From: Streptosporangium album
GTDB lineage: Bacteria; Actinomycetota; Actinomycetes; Streptosporangiales; Streptosporangiaceae
Length of the DNA stretch: 64,000 nt
Assembly: GCF_014203795.1 (NCBI RefSeq)
Contig: NZ_JACHJU010000001.1
Location: 4,588,001 to 4,652,000 of the forward strand
Direction of reading: 5' to 3'
Positions 7,617 through 16,117 of this stretch are shown here, piece by piece; within the stretch, counting starts at the first letter, position 1; every line of letters begins with the position of its first letter. The position numbers were made by a program, and so were the translations under genes. The notes beneath the pieces are model-generated. The model saw nothing but the letters and a program-made list of their open reading frames with translations, searched no databases and was not told the DNA's origin.

Positions 7617-9804
7617 ACCGTTCACGGTGCCGTACACGGTGCCGATCTCGACCTACCGGGTCCAGCTGACCCCCGACTTCGGGTTCGCCGAGGTGGCCGC
7701 GCTCGCCCCCTACCTGCGGGATCTGGGGGTCAGCCACGTCTACCTGTCGCCGATCCTGCAGGCCGAGCCGGAGTCGCGGCACGGCTACGACGTGACCGAC
7801 CACTCCCGGATCCGGGCGGAGTTCGGCGGGATCGAGGGCCTGCGGGCGCTCTCGGCGACGCTGTCCGAGCACGGGCTGGGCGTCATCGCCGACATCGTGC
7901 CCAACCACATGACGGTCCCGGTGCCCGAGTCGGGCAACGCCGCGCTGTGGTCGGTGCTCAAGGACGGGCAGGCGTCGCCGTACGCGTCGTGGTTCGACAT
8001 CGACTGGACCGGCGGCAAGGTGAACATGCCGGTGATCGGCGACGACACCGAGCCGGTGGCCGACGGTGACGTGCTGCGCTACCACGACCACGCGTTCCCC
8101 TTCCCCGACACCCACTACCGGCTGGTCGACTGGCGTCAGGGTCCCGGCTACCGGCGTTTCTTCGACGTGTCCTCGCTGATCGGGCTGCGCGTGGAGGACC
8201 CGGAGGTGTTCGACGCCACCCACGAGGTCATCCTGGGGCTGGTCGAGGAGGGGGTCGTCGACGGCCTGCGGGTGGACCACCCCGACGGGCTGGCCGAGCC
8301 CCGCGGCTACCTGTCCCGGCTCCGTGCGGTCTCGGGCGTGTGGACCGTGGCGGAGAAGATCCTGATCGGCTCCGAAAGGCTGCCCGCCGACTGGGACTGC
8401 GACGGCACCACCGGCTACGAGGTGCTCAACCGGATCACCAGGCTGTTCGTGGACCCCGCCGGGAGCAAGCCGCTGGTGGAGCTGTTCGTCACCCACACCG
8501 GGATGCCGCACGACTACGCCACGGTCGTCCGGCGGTCCAAGCGGGAGGTCATCGACCTGTTCTTCGCCGCCGAGGTCGACCGGCTGCACGCCGCGGTCGG
8601 CGGTGACCGCGAGACACTGGTGGAGCTGCTCATCGCGATGCCGGTCTACCGTGCCTACGTGGTGCCGGGAGAGCCGGTGCCCGAGGTGTCGGCCTCGATC
8701 GTCGAGGCGGCCGGGCAGGTCGCCGCCGCCCGGCTGCCCGAGGGCGCCCCGGTCGCGGAGACCGTCGACCGGGTGCTGCGCGGCCCGGCCGACGCGGTCG
8801 TCCGCTTCCAGCAGCTCTGCGGGCCGGTGATGGCCAAGGGGGTGGAGGACACCGCCCTCTACCGGTGGTACCCGCTGGCGTGCCTGAACGAGGTGGGCGG
8901 GGAGCCCGGCCACTTCGGCGGGACCGTCGACGAGTTCCACGCGTTCGCCCGGGAGATGTCGCCGACCACGATGACGACCCTGTCCACGCACGACACCAAA
9001 CGCTCCGAGGATGTGCGCGCCCGGCTCGCCGTGCTGTCGGAGCTGCCGGAGGAGTGGGCCGCGGCGGTCGGGGAGTGGTCCGCCAAGGTCTCCTTCGATC
9101 CGGCACTCGACTACCTGGCCTGGCAGAACCTGATGGCCGCCTGGCCGATCGGCCCCGACAGGTTCTTCGGCTACCTGTTCAAGGCGGCCCGCGAGGCCAA
9201 GACCTCGATCTCCTGGGCCGCTCCCGACCCCGCCTATGAGGTGGGTCTGCGCGGCTTCGTCACCCGGGCGATCGACGAGTGCGGCGCCTCGGTGGCGGAG
9301 TTCGCCGCCGGGATCGAGCCGTACGCCCGCTCCAACTCGCTGGGCCAGAAGCTCGTCCAGCTCATGCTGCCGGGCGTGCCCGACCTCTACTGGGGCAACG
9401 AGATCACCGACTTCTCCCTCGTGGACCCGGACAACCGCCGGCCGGTGGACTTCCCGCTGCGCCGGCAGCTGTTCGCCGGGGAGGGCGGTTTCCCCTGGGA
9501 CGAGGCCAAGCTGGCCGTCACCACCCAGGCGCTGAACCTGCGGCGGCGGCTGGATCCGGCGTCGCCGTACGTCCCGCTGGAGGCGGGTGAGCACGTGGTC
9601 GCCTTCGCCCGCGGGGAGCGGGCGGTGGCGGTGGCCACCCGGCTGCCCGTCGGGCTGGCGCGGCGCGGCGGCTGGGGGAGCGAGGCGATCATGCTGCCGC
9701 ACGGCACATGGCACGACCTGCTGACCGGCGTCGAGTACACCGGTCGCATCCCGCTGGCCCACCTGTTGTCCACCTACCCTGTCGCGCTCCTGGAAGGTGA
9801 GTAG
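7609..9804 (+). CDS. treY: Maltooligosyltrehalose synthase
   Basis: A 731-residue GH13 enzyme that isomerises the reducing-end alpha-1,4 bond of a maltooligosaccharide to an alpha,alpha-1,1 bond. Diagnostic features are STYRVQLTPDFGFAEV at the N-terminus, GVSHVYLSPILQAEPES.HGYDV, VIADIVPNHM, DGLRVDHPDGL with the nucleophile Asp, VAEKIL, and STHDTKRSEDVRARL. Length is normal for TreY. The GTG start overlaps the end of treX by 8 bases and the gene ends 3 bases before treZ, so the three are translationally coupled. Confidence 0.96.
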   Translation: MSEPFTVPYTVPISTYRVQLTPDFGFAEVAALAPYLRDLGVSHVYLSPILQAEPESRHGYDVTDHSRIRAEFGGIEGLRALSATLSEHGLGVIADIVPNHMTVPVPESGNAALWSVLKDGQASPYASWFDIDWTGGKVNMPVIGDDTEPVADGDVLRYHDHAFPFPDTHYRLVDWRQGPGYRRFFDVSSLIGLRVEDPEVFDATHEVILGLVEEGVVDGLRVDHPDGLAEPRGYLSRLRAVSGVWTVAEKILIGSERLPADWDCDGTTGYEVLNRITRLFVDPAGSKPLVELFVTHTGMPHDYATVVRRSKREVIDLFFAAEVDRLHAAVGGDRETLVELLIAMPVYRAYVVPGEPVPEVSASIVEAAGQVAAARLPEGAPVAETVDRVLRGPADAVVRFQQLCGPVMAKGVEDTALYRWYPLACLNEVGGEPGHFGGTVDEFHAFAREMSPTTMTTLSTHDTKRSEDVRARLAVLSELPEEWAAAVGEWSAKVSFDPALDYLAWQNLMAAWPIGPDRFFGYLFKAAREAKTSISWAAPDPAYEVGLRGFVTRAIDECGASVAEFAAGIEPYARSNSLGQKLVQLMLPGVPDLYWGNEITDFSLVDPDNRRPVDFPLRRQLFAGEGGFPWDEAKLAVTTQALNLRRRLDPASPYVPLEAGEHVVAFARGERAVAVATRLPVGLARRGGWGSEAIMLPHGTWHDLLTGVEYTGRIPLAHLLSTYPVALLEGE

Positions 9805-9807
9805 CCC

Positions 9808-11574
9808 GTGTTCGAGGTCTGGGCGCCGCTGGCGACCGCGGTCGACGTGGAGATCGGCGAGATCCGCTACCCGATGGACGCCCGGATGGGCGGCTGGTGG
9901 TCGGCGGAGGTGCCGGGAGCCGGTCACGGGACCGACTACCGGTTCCGGCTGGACGGCGGCGAGCCGCTGCCGGACCCCCGGACCCGGTGGCAGCCCGAGG
10001 GGATCTTCGGTCCGAGCCGGGTCTACGATCACGACCGGTTCGAGTGGAACGACGAGCTGTGGCGGGGACGGAACCTGCCCGGCTCGGTGATCTACGAGCT
10101 GCATGTCGGCGCCTTCACCCCCGGCGGGACCTTCGACTCGGCGGCCGGCAAGCTCGACCACCTCGTCTCGCTGGGCGTCGACTTCGTCGAGGTCATGCCG
10201 GTGCCGCCGGTCCCGGGGGAGCGCAACTGGGGCTACGACGGGGTCGACCTGTGGGCCGTCACCGACAACTACGGCGGCCCCGACGCGCTCAAGCGCTTCG
10301 TGGAGGCCTGCCACCTGCGGGGCATCGGCGTGATCCTCGACGTCGTCTACAACCACCTCGGACCGTCCGGCAACTTCCTGGCCCCGTTCGGCCCCTACTT
10401 CCACTCCAGCGCCTCCTCCTTCTGGGGCCAGGCGGTCAACCTGGACGGCCCCGGCTCCGACGAGGTGCGCCGTTACTTCATCGGCAACGCGCTGCAGTGG
10501 CTGCGTGACTACCACATCGACGGCCTGCGGCTGGACGCCGTGCACGCGCTGCACGACAACCGGGCCGTCCACCTGCTGGAGGAGCTCGCCGGTGAGGTGG
10601 ACGCGCTGTCGGCGGCCGCGGGCAGGCCACTGACGCTCATCGCCGAGTCCGATCTCAACGACCCCCGGCTGATGACGCCGCGCGAGGCCGGTGGGTACGG
10701 CCTGGCCGCGGCCTGGAACGACGACGTCCACCATGCCCTGCACGTGGCGGTGACCGGTGAGCGGCACGGCTACTACGACGACTTCGCCGGCGCGCTGCCC
10801 AAGGTGCTCGCCTCGGCCTACCTCCACGACGGGACCTACTCGGCGTTCCGCGGCCGTTCCCACGGCCGTCCGGCCTGTCATGTGCCCGGCTACCGCTTCG
10901 TCTGCTCCGCGCAGAACCACGACCAGATCGGCAACCGGGCAGAGGGCGACCGGATGGCGCCGGAGGCGCTGCGGCTGGCCGCCGGGCTGCTGCTGACCTC
11001 GCCTTTCACCCCCATGCTGTTCATGGGCGAGGAGTGGGGCGCGCGTACGCCGTTCCTGTTCTTCACCGACCACGTCGAACCGCAACTCCGCGAGGGCGAG
11101 GGCGACCGGCGGCGGCGGGAGTTCGTCGGCTTCGGCTACGACGACTGGGCCGAGAAGGCGCCGGATCCGGGGGAGGAGCTGACCTTCCTGCGTTCCAAGC
11201 TCGACTGGAGCGAACTGGACGACGAGGCGCACCGGGCCCATCTCGACTGGTACCGGGCACTGATCGCGCTCCGTCGCGCGCAGCCGGATCTGTCGGACCC
11301 GAGGCTGGATCGGGTCCGGGTCGAGCACGGCGAGACCTGGCTGGTCATCCACCGGGGAGCGCTCCGCGTCGCGGCCAACCTCAGCCCGATCCCGCTGAAA
11401 ATACGGCTCGCTCCCGGCCGCATCCTTCTCGCCTCCGACCCGGGTGTCCATTTCGGCGACGTTCCCGTCCCGCCCGGTGCGGCCTCACCGGGCGATCCGT
11501 CCGACTTCGGTGAGGGCCTGATCCTGCCCGCTCACTCCCTGGCGGTCATCAGGCCGGACGGGAGTGGGCTGTGA
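9808..11574 (+). CDS. treZ: Maltooligosyltrehalose trehalohydrolase
   Basis: A 588-residue GH13 hydrolase that cuts trehalose off the end of maltooligosyltrehalose, completing the glycogen-to-trehalose route. The start FEVWAPLATAVDVEI is the N-terminal beta-sandwich; the barrel shows HVGAFTPGGTFDSA, VEVMPV, VILDVVYNHLGPSGN, DGLRLDAVHA, LIAESDLNDPRL and QNHDQIGNRAEGDR, all typical of TreZ. It starts with GTG 3 bases after treY. It converges with the sigma-factor gene across only about 30 bases. Confidence 0.96.
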   Translation: MFEVWAPLATAVDVEIGEIRYPMDARMGGWWSAEVPGAGHGTDYRFRLDGGEPLPDPRTRWQPEGIFGPSRVYDHDRFEWNDELWRGRNLPGSVIYELHVGAFTPGGTFDSAAGKLDHLVSLGVDFVEVMPVPPVPGERNWGYDGVDLWAVTDNYGGPDALKRFVEACHLRGIGVILDVVYNHLGPSGNFLAPFGPYFHSSASSFWGQAVNLDGPGSDEVRRYFIGNALQWLRDYHIDGLRLDAVHALHDNRAVHLLEELAGEVDALSAAAGRPLTLIAESDLNDPRLMTPREAGGYGLAAAWNDDVHHALHVAVTGERHGYYDDFAGALPKVLASAYLHDGTYSAFRGRSHGRPACHVPGYRFVCSAQNHDQIGNRAEGDRMAPEALRLAAGLLLTSPFTPMLFMGEEWGARTPFLFFTDHVEPQLREGEGDRRRREFVGFGYDDWAEKAPDPGEELTFLRSKLDWSELDDEAHRAHLDWYRALIALRRAQPDLSDPRLDRVRVEHGETWLVIHRGALRVAANLSPIPLKIRLAPGRILLASDPGVHFGDVPVPPGAASPGDPSDFGEGLILPAHSLAVIRPDGSGL

Positions 11575-11606
11575 CCTCCTCGGCCAGCGGCTGATGATCG
11601 GCCGCG

Positions 11607-12188
11607 TCATTGCGAAGGACTGATGCGTGCACGGGTTGAGGAGGCTGATCGAGGGTGTCGGCCAAGGGGCCTTCCCGTCATGAGGATGTCCGACAGGCGG
11701 TGCAGGCCGCGTGCCGTACGGGCCTTGACCGTGCCCAGGGGCACACTGAGCTGCTCGGCGATCTCACGCTGGGGCAGCTCGCCGTAGTAGGCCAGTTCGA
11801 TGGCCTGGCGCTGCGGGGCGGGAAGCTCCGCCAGCGCCCGCTGGACCTCGTCGCGATCGGCCAGGCCGTCCCCGTGGCTCCGGCCGTCCACGCCGACGGG
11901 GTCGGCCACCACGTCCAGGGGCACCGTCTGGAGCGTCCGCACCCGTAGGTGGTCCACCGCCCGGTGGTGCGCGATGCCGATCAGCCATGCCGGGAGGCTT
12001 CGGCCCGGGTCGAAACGGTGACAACACCGCCACACCTCGGCGAACACGATCTGCTGCAGGTCTTCGATCTCCTGGGGAGGGACGAACCGTCGCAGGTAGG
12101 AGCGGACCAGTGATCCGTGCTCACGGAAGCAGTCGGCCAGAGCCGCGTCCTCGCCCTTGGCGAGCCGGACGTTCAAGTCGCCTGTCAT
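11607..12188 (-). CDS. ECF-type RNA polymerase sigma factor
   Basis: A 193-residue sigma-70-family protein with region 2 (about residues 25-85: SYLRRFVPPQEIEDLQQIVFAEVW and WLIGIAHHRAVDHLR) and region 4 (about 115-168: LAELPAPQRQAIELAYYGELPQREIAEQLSVPLGTVKARTARGL). There is no region 1 or 3. It has a short basic, Ser/Arg-rich tail. No anti-sigma gene is adjacent: the neighbours are convergent treZ and a MerR-type regulator. Its target promoters cannot be read from the window. The ATG is preceded by GGGAT and weak spacing; family assignment is secure. Confidence 0.9.
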   Translation of the reverse strand: MTGDLNVRLAKGEDAALADCFREHGSLVRSYLRRFVPPQEIEDLQQIVFAEVWRCCHRFDPGRSLPAWLIGIAHHRAVDHLRVRTLQTVPLDVVADPVGVDGRSHGDGLADRDEVQRALAELPAPQRQAIELAYYGELPQREIAEQLSVPLGTVKARTARGLHRLSDILMTGRPLGRHPRSASSTRARISPSQ

Positions 12189-12391
12189 GGCAGATCCCCT
12201 TACCCGGGAAAGCTACTCAAAACTTATTCACCCTGTTCCCATTCGTACCCGCCCGTCATCGTGTCCGCAACCCTGGGTGAGTGGATCAACACGGTTTCGC
12301 CGACGAGGACGGCGGAACCGTCAAGGTAAAGATCAGTGCCCGCCGCTGCCGCCGGGAGCGGAGGAGAGGGTACGGCCCCGCGCCGGAGAGG

Positions 12392-13357
12392 TCAGCGCAG
12401 CGCGGCGCTGACCTGGGTGAGGGCCTCGCGGAAGGAGGTGACGCGTGAGACCGAGGGCGGGAGCCCGTCCAACCAGCCCGGGCCGCCGACGATGACACGG
12501 CTGGCGGGACGGAGCAGCGGGAGCGAGGCCAACGGCGTGGGATCGCCGGTCGCACGCTGCTGGGACCAGACGAACACCACCGCCGGGCCGAGGCGGCGCA
12601 TCGCGTCGGCCAGGGCGGGATAGGGGGTCCGCGCGCCGAGCACCCGGGTCTCCACATGGTGCCCGACGGTCAGCTCGGCGGCCAGCGCGTAGATCGGCAG
12701 GCTGTGCTGTTCCTCTTCGGCGCAGGCCAGCAGCACCGGTCGCTCGTTGACCGGCCGGTGCGGGCGCTCGACGAGCCGGGTCAGCGCGGCCAGCACCCGC
12801 TCGGAGAACAGATGCTCGATCTCGACGCTCGCGCCGGTCTCGGCCTGGCGCCTGCAGATCATCTCAAGGGCCGGAAAGATCAGGCTCTCCCAGGTCCACA
12901 GGACCCCGTGCCTGTCGAGTGACGCGCCGATCCAGTCCGACACGGTCTGGCTGTCCAAGGCGACCGTCGCCCGCCCCAGCATCGCCACGGTCGGGATCTC
13001 GCGCCGCGCCACCGGTGCGGCGCCCGGGAGCACGGCCTGGCCGGGGTCGCCGAGCAGGATGGCGGGCTGTCCGTCCCGGACGCGGTCCCCTGCGAGCGCG
13101 GCGTCGGACCGCAACACCTCCCGCGCCGCGTCGGCGGCCGGAACCCCGGTCCTGATGAGCCGGCTCATCTCCTCAAGACGCCGCAGGTCGCCCGTGTCGT
13201 AGCGGCGGTGCCCTCCCGGGCTGCGGCGGCTCGGCCCGATCCCGTAGCGCAGATTCCAGGTGCGCAGCGTGGGAGCGGGCACACCGAGCCGCCGCGCGAC
13301 GGCTCCTATGCCGTAACCCGGCTCCTCCTCGGTGGTCACCTGCCCCTGCTCGTCCAT
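12392..13357 (-). CDS. MerR-family regulator with cobalamin-binding domain (CarH/LitR-like)
   Basis: A 321-residue protein. Residues about 14-80 are a MerR winged helix (GIGAVARRLGVPAPTLRTWN, GHRRYDTGDLRRLEEM). About 125-200 is a methionine-synthase-like helical bundle that keeps an E-H pair (SVEIEHLFSERV). About 205-320 is a Rossmann-type B12-binding fold. The base-on histidine motif ExDxHxxG appears as EEEQHSLP, so the His is kept but Asp is Glu and Gly is Pro. The Trp expected about ten residues before the E-H pair in CarH-type light sensors is not there. Known relatives use adenosylcobalamin to sense light and repress DNA. Here cobalamin binding is plausible but altered. The gene is divergent from a coiled-coil gene, with phased direct repeats between them. 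Confidence 0.85.
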   Translation of the reverse strand: MDEQGQVTTEEEPGYGIGAVARRLGVPAPTLRTWNLRYGIGPSRRSPGGHRRYDTGDLRRLEEMSRLIRTGVPAADAAREVLRSDAALAGDRVRDGQPAILLGDPGQAVLPGAAPVARREIPTVAMLGRATVALDSQTVSDWIGASLDRHGVLWTWESLIFPALEMICRRQAETGASVEIEHLFSERVLAALTRLVERPHRPVNERPVLLACAEEEQHSLPIYALAAELTVGHHVETRVLGARTPYPALADAMRRLGPAVVFVWSQQRATGDPTPLASLPLLRPASRVIVGGPGWLDGLPPSVSRVTSFREALTQVSAALR

Positions 13358-13435
13358 GCTCGCCTCACCCCGTGCCCGTTGATCGCCCTACCAGCCTGCC
13401 AGGCAATGCGGGTGGTTCCCCCATCCACCATTCTT

Positions 13436-13503
13436 TCGGACGACGGGCGGGATGGCGCGTGCTCACCACGGCATATCGGACGGGGCGCTGGCATATCGGA
13501 CGG
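13436..13503. promoter_or_regulatory. Phased direct repeats, candidate operator
   Basis: The 14-mer GGCATATCGGACGG occurs at 13470-13483 and 13490-13503, exactly 20 bp apart. The core TCGGACG occurs once more at 13436, exactly 40 bp before the first. The sites lie in the divergent region between the MerR/B12 regulator and the coiled-coil gene. Direct repeats on one face of the helix fit a multimeric MerR/CarH-type repressor. Binding by this regulator is inferred. Confidence 0.5.
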
Positions 13504-13535
13504 AACGATCTGCCCTCTTCGCGCGTCGCAAATGT

Positions 13536-14477
13536 GTGACCTCCTTCGACAGCATCGACGACGACCTGCTCGCCGCCCGTGAGCGGGTGCGACGGCTGGA
13601 ACAACTGACCAGGCAGCGCCAGACGGTGACCGTACAGCTCGACGAGGCCGGGCGGCTCATCGGTGATCTGGAGAGCATGCTCGCCAAGGAGGAGCGCGAC
13701 GTCTCCCGGCTGGAGGGCGGCGGATTCGCGGCGTTCCTGTCCGGACTCGCCGGGTCCAAAGAGGAGAGGCTCGTCAGGGAGCGGGCCGAGGCCCAGGCCC
13801 TGCGGCAGCGCCTGGACGGGCAGCGGACCCGTCTCGCATGGCTCCAGGCCGACCGGACCGCCGTGGAGAGGGACCTGGCCGAGATCGGCCCGGCCCATGA
13901 GCAGTTCGCCGAGCTGCTCGCCCGCAAGGAACGCCTGCTGATCGAGTCGGCCGACCCCAGAGGGCGTGAGCTCGCCGAGATCGGCCGGCTGCTGGCCGAC
14001 ACCCACGCCGACCTCCGCGAGCACGAGGAGGCCCACCGGGCCGGGGTCGCCTCCTCGCACGCGGTCGGCCAGGTCCTGCGCTGCCTCGGCCACGCCCGTG
14101 GCGCCTCCACCTGGGACATGCTGGGCGGTGGCGGATTCGCGGACATGCTGGAGCACGGCCACATGCGCAACGCGGACGAGGCGGCCTGGCACGCCCAGCG
14201 CGCCCTGGACACCTTCTCCCGTGAGCTCGCCGACGTCGGGGTGCAAGCCTCCCCACAGCTGCCCAAGGTGGACACCCGCTGGTTCGCCGACATGTTCTTC
14301 GACAACATCATCACCGACGCGATCAAGCATCAGCGGATCGCCCGCACCGGCCAGGCCGTCGCGGAGGTGGCCCAGTGGGTGAACGCCACGGTGAACGGAC
14401 TGGCCGCCCACTGCGGCGAGCTGGTACGCCGTCGTGACTCCCTCGTCGTCCGTCGTGAGGAAGTCCTCACCGGTTGA
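13536..14477 (+). CDS. Coiled-coil protein of unknown function
   Basis: 313 residues from the GTG at 13536 (TSFDSIDDDLLAARERV). Residues about 10-60 and 80-175 are heptad-rich, charged helices (QLTRQRQTVTVQLDEAGRL, EERLVRERAEAQALRQR). The middle GGGGFADMLEHGHMRNADE and the aromatic DTRWFADMFFDNIITDAI segment look like a conserved globular part. There is no signal peptide or membrane helix. Homologues with a similar 'LGGGGFADM..H.HM' block occur in many bacteria without an assigned role, as far as I recall. Divergent placement next to the MerR/B12 regulator suggests, but does not show, control by it. Confidence 0.75.
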   Translation: MTSFDSIDDDLLAARERVRRLEQLTRQRQTVTVQLDEAGRLIGDLESMLAKEERDVSRLEGGGFAAFLSGLAGSKEERLVRERAEAQALRQRLDGQRTRLAWLQADRTAVERDLAEIGPAHEQFAELLARKERLLIESADPRGRELAEIGRLLADTHADLREHEEAHRAGVASSHAVGQVLRCLGHARGASTWDMLGGGGFADMLEHGHMRNADEAAWHAQRALDTFSRELADVGVQASPQLPKVDTRWFADMFFDNIITDAIKHQRIARTGQAVAEVAQWVNATVNGLAAHCGELVRRRDSLVVRREEVLTG

Positions 14478-14566
14478 GAAGAAGGTCCGTCCGGTGGGCT
14501 GACGGGACCGGCCAACGGTGGCAAGCTCGGGGCTGAAGGCATCGCACCGTCTCGATGGAGGGCAGC

Positions 14567-14968
14567 ATGTCGACGCCCCTTGTGGTCCCGTTCCTTCGTT
14601 ATCAGGATGCTCCGGCCGCCATCGAGTGGCTGGGCAAGGTCTTCGGCTTCCAGGTGGCGCTCACGGTCCCCGGGCCGAGAGGCGGCATCGGATATGCCCG
14701 GCTCGCGCTGGGAGACGCTGTGATCATGCTCGCCTCGGTCCGTGACGGCGAGCCGTACCTGCGCAGTGCCCTGGATCTACCGGCGGTCAGCCAGGGAGTG
14801 TTCGTCGTGGTGGAGGACCTGGACGCCCACTACGAGCACGCCGGCGCCATGGGCGCGGAGATCGTGGTGGAGCCCGAGGCCACCCCCGAGGGCGCCAGGG
14901 CCTATCTGGCTTTCGACCTGGAGGGTCAACTCTGGGCCTTCGGGGACGGCTTCGCGGTCAACGCCTGA
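14567..14968 (+). CDS. VOC-superfamily (glyoxalase/bleomycin-resistance type) protein
   Basis: A 133-residue single VOC domain with two beta-alpha-beta-beta-beta halves: VVPFLRYQDAPAAIEWLGKVFGF and later VFVVVEDLDAHYEHAGAMGAEI with AYLAFDLEGQLWAFGD. Such proteins bind a divalent metal or sequester small hydrophobic compounds. The final E-G-x-L-W-x-F pattern supplies the usual metal ligand. The ATG at 14567 has GGAGG at 14558-14562, better than the in-frame ATG 12 bases upstream. The substrate is not predictable; it sits alone between a coiled-coil gene and a convergent small gene. Confidence 0.85.
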   Translation: MSTPLVVPFLRYQDAPAAIEWLGKVFGFQVALTVPGPRGGIGYARLALGDAVIMLASVRDGEPYLRSALDLPAVSQGVFVVVEDLDAHYEHAGAMGAEIVVEPEATPEGARAYLAFDLEGQLWAFGDGFAVNA

Positions 14969-14970
14969 TC

Positions 14971-15324
14971 TCAGTGACCATGGCCATGACCGTGGTCATG
15001 GCCATGGTCCTCGTCCTCATCCTCGTCCGAGGGCCCGTCGGAGGGCTCCACGCCCAGCACGGCCTCGCGGGGCTCGATCTGCTCGACGTGCTCGATCAGA
15101 CCCAGGACGTGGTCCGGCTCGATGAGCCACTGCAGCGCCGTGGCGCCGGTGTCGTCGGCGGAGACCATCTCCGCCTGCTCCCGGCGCTCGTCGTCGTCCA
15201 GGTCGGCGTCCGGGTGGTTGATCTCCTTCAGTGCGGCAGCCTGGAGTCCGCCGATGTCCTGCACCTCGACGGTCAGCTCAACCGTCAGACGCAGATAGCG
15301 TTCAGTGCCCGATTCATCACTCAT
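14971..15324 (-). CDS. Small acidic protein with His/Asp-rich C-terminal tail
   Basis: 117 residues from the ATG at 15324. The body (RYLRLTVELTVEVQDIGGL, TALQWLIEPDHVLGLIEHVE) is an alpha/beta acidic domain I cannot place. The end is strikingly simple: a run of Asp/Glu (DEDEDED) followed by alternating His-Gly/Asp-His (HGHDHGHGHGH) at the stop. Such tails bind Ni, Zn or Cu ions in known metallochaperones. No metal enzyme genes lie nearby. The stop is only 2 bases from the end of the convergent VOC gene. There is no clear Shine-Dalgarno site, so the start is moderately sure. It may be co-transcribed downstream of ung. Confidence 0.75.
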   Translation of the reverse strand: MSDESGTERYLRLTVELTVEVQDIGGLQAAALKEINHPDADLDDDERREQAEMVSADDTGATALQWLIEPDHVLGLIEHVEQIEPREAVLGVEPSDGPSDEDEDEDHGHDHGHGHGH

Positions 15325-15361
15325 GGTGGAAATTCTAGTGCCCTCGAGAAGGGGGATCGCC

Positions 15362-16039
15362 CTACGGAAGCTTCCACTCCACCGGCGCCGTGCCCTGCTG
15401 CGTGAGGAGCTCGTTGGCACGGCTGAACGGGCGGGAGCCGAAGAAGCCGTTGCGGGCCGACAGGGGGCTCGGGTGGGCCGACTCGATGGCGGGGACGTCG
15501 CCGAGCATCGGACGCAGGTTGCGGGCGTCACGGCCCCACAGGATCGCCACCAGCGGCTGGTCGCGCGCGGCGAGTGCCTTGATGGCCTGCTCGGTGATCT
15601 CCTCCCACCCCTTGCCCCGGTGCGAGGCGGGCTTGCCCGGCATGACGGTGAGCACCCTGTTGAGCAGCAGCACACCGTGCTCGGCCCACGGGGTCAGGTC
15701 GCCGTTACTCGGCATCGGCAGCCCGAGGTCCTCGGTGAGCTCCTTGTATATGTTGCGCAGGCTCCCCGGGATGGGCCGCACGTCGGCGGCCACCGAGAAG
15801 CTCAGACCAATCGGATGACCCGGCGTGGGATAGGGGTCCTGGCCGACGATCAGCACCTTGACCTGGTCGAAGGGCTGTTGGAAGGCGCGGAGCACATTGG
15901 GGCCCGAAGGGAGGTACTGCCTGCCTTCGGCGACCTCCTTGCGGAGGAAGTCGCCCATCGCGGCGATCTGACCGGCGACGGGCTCCAGGGCCGTGGCCCA
16001 CCCGGCTTCCACGACTTCGTTCAAAGGGCGTGCGGACAT
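15362..16039 (-). CDS. ung: Uracil-DNA glycosylase, family 1
   Basis: A 225-residue DNA-repair enzyme that removes uracil from DNA by cleaving the N-glycosidic bond. The water-activating loop is VGQDPYP (Asp68), and the DNA minor-groove/His loop is [19 protein letters not shown], both diagnostic of Ung family 1. Length is typical. The small His-tailed gene follows on the same strand after 37 bases. This is a housekeeping gene with no oddities. Confidence 0.97.
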   Translation of the reverse strand: MSARPLNEVVEAGWATALEPVAGQIAAMGDFLRKEVAEGRQYLPSGPNVLRAFQQPFDQVKVLIVGQDPYPTPGHPIGLSFSVAADVRPIPGSLRNIYKELTEDLGLPMPSNGDLTPWAEHGVLLLNRVLTVMPGKPASHRGKGWEEITEQAIKALAARDQPLVAILWGRDARNLRPMLGDVPAIESAHPSPLSARNGFFGSRPFSRANELLTQQGTAPVEWKLP

Positions 16040-16117
16040 GCCGGAAACCCTATCGAGGTTTGAGGTTCGGTACGGCTTGCCCTTGAAATCAGGGCAAGCC
16101 GTACCGGGCCTGCCCCT

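Noticed and set aside
5433-11451. Very long open frames antisense to treX, treY and treZ
   Set aside because: They are shadows caused by high GC at third positions; products are Val/Arg/Gly/His-rich with no family match, while the sense frames are clear enzymes.
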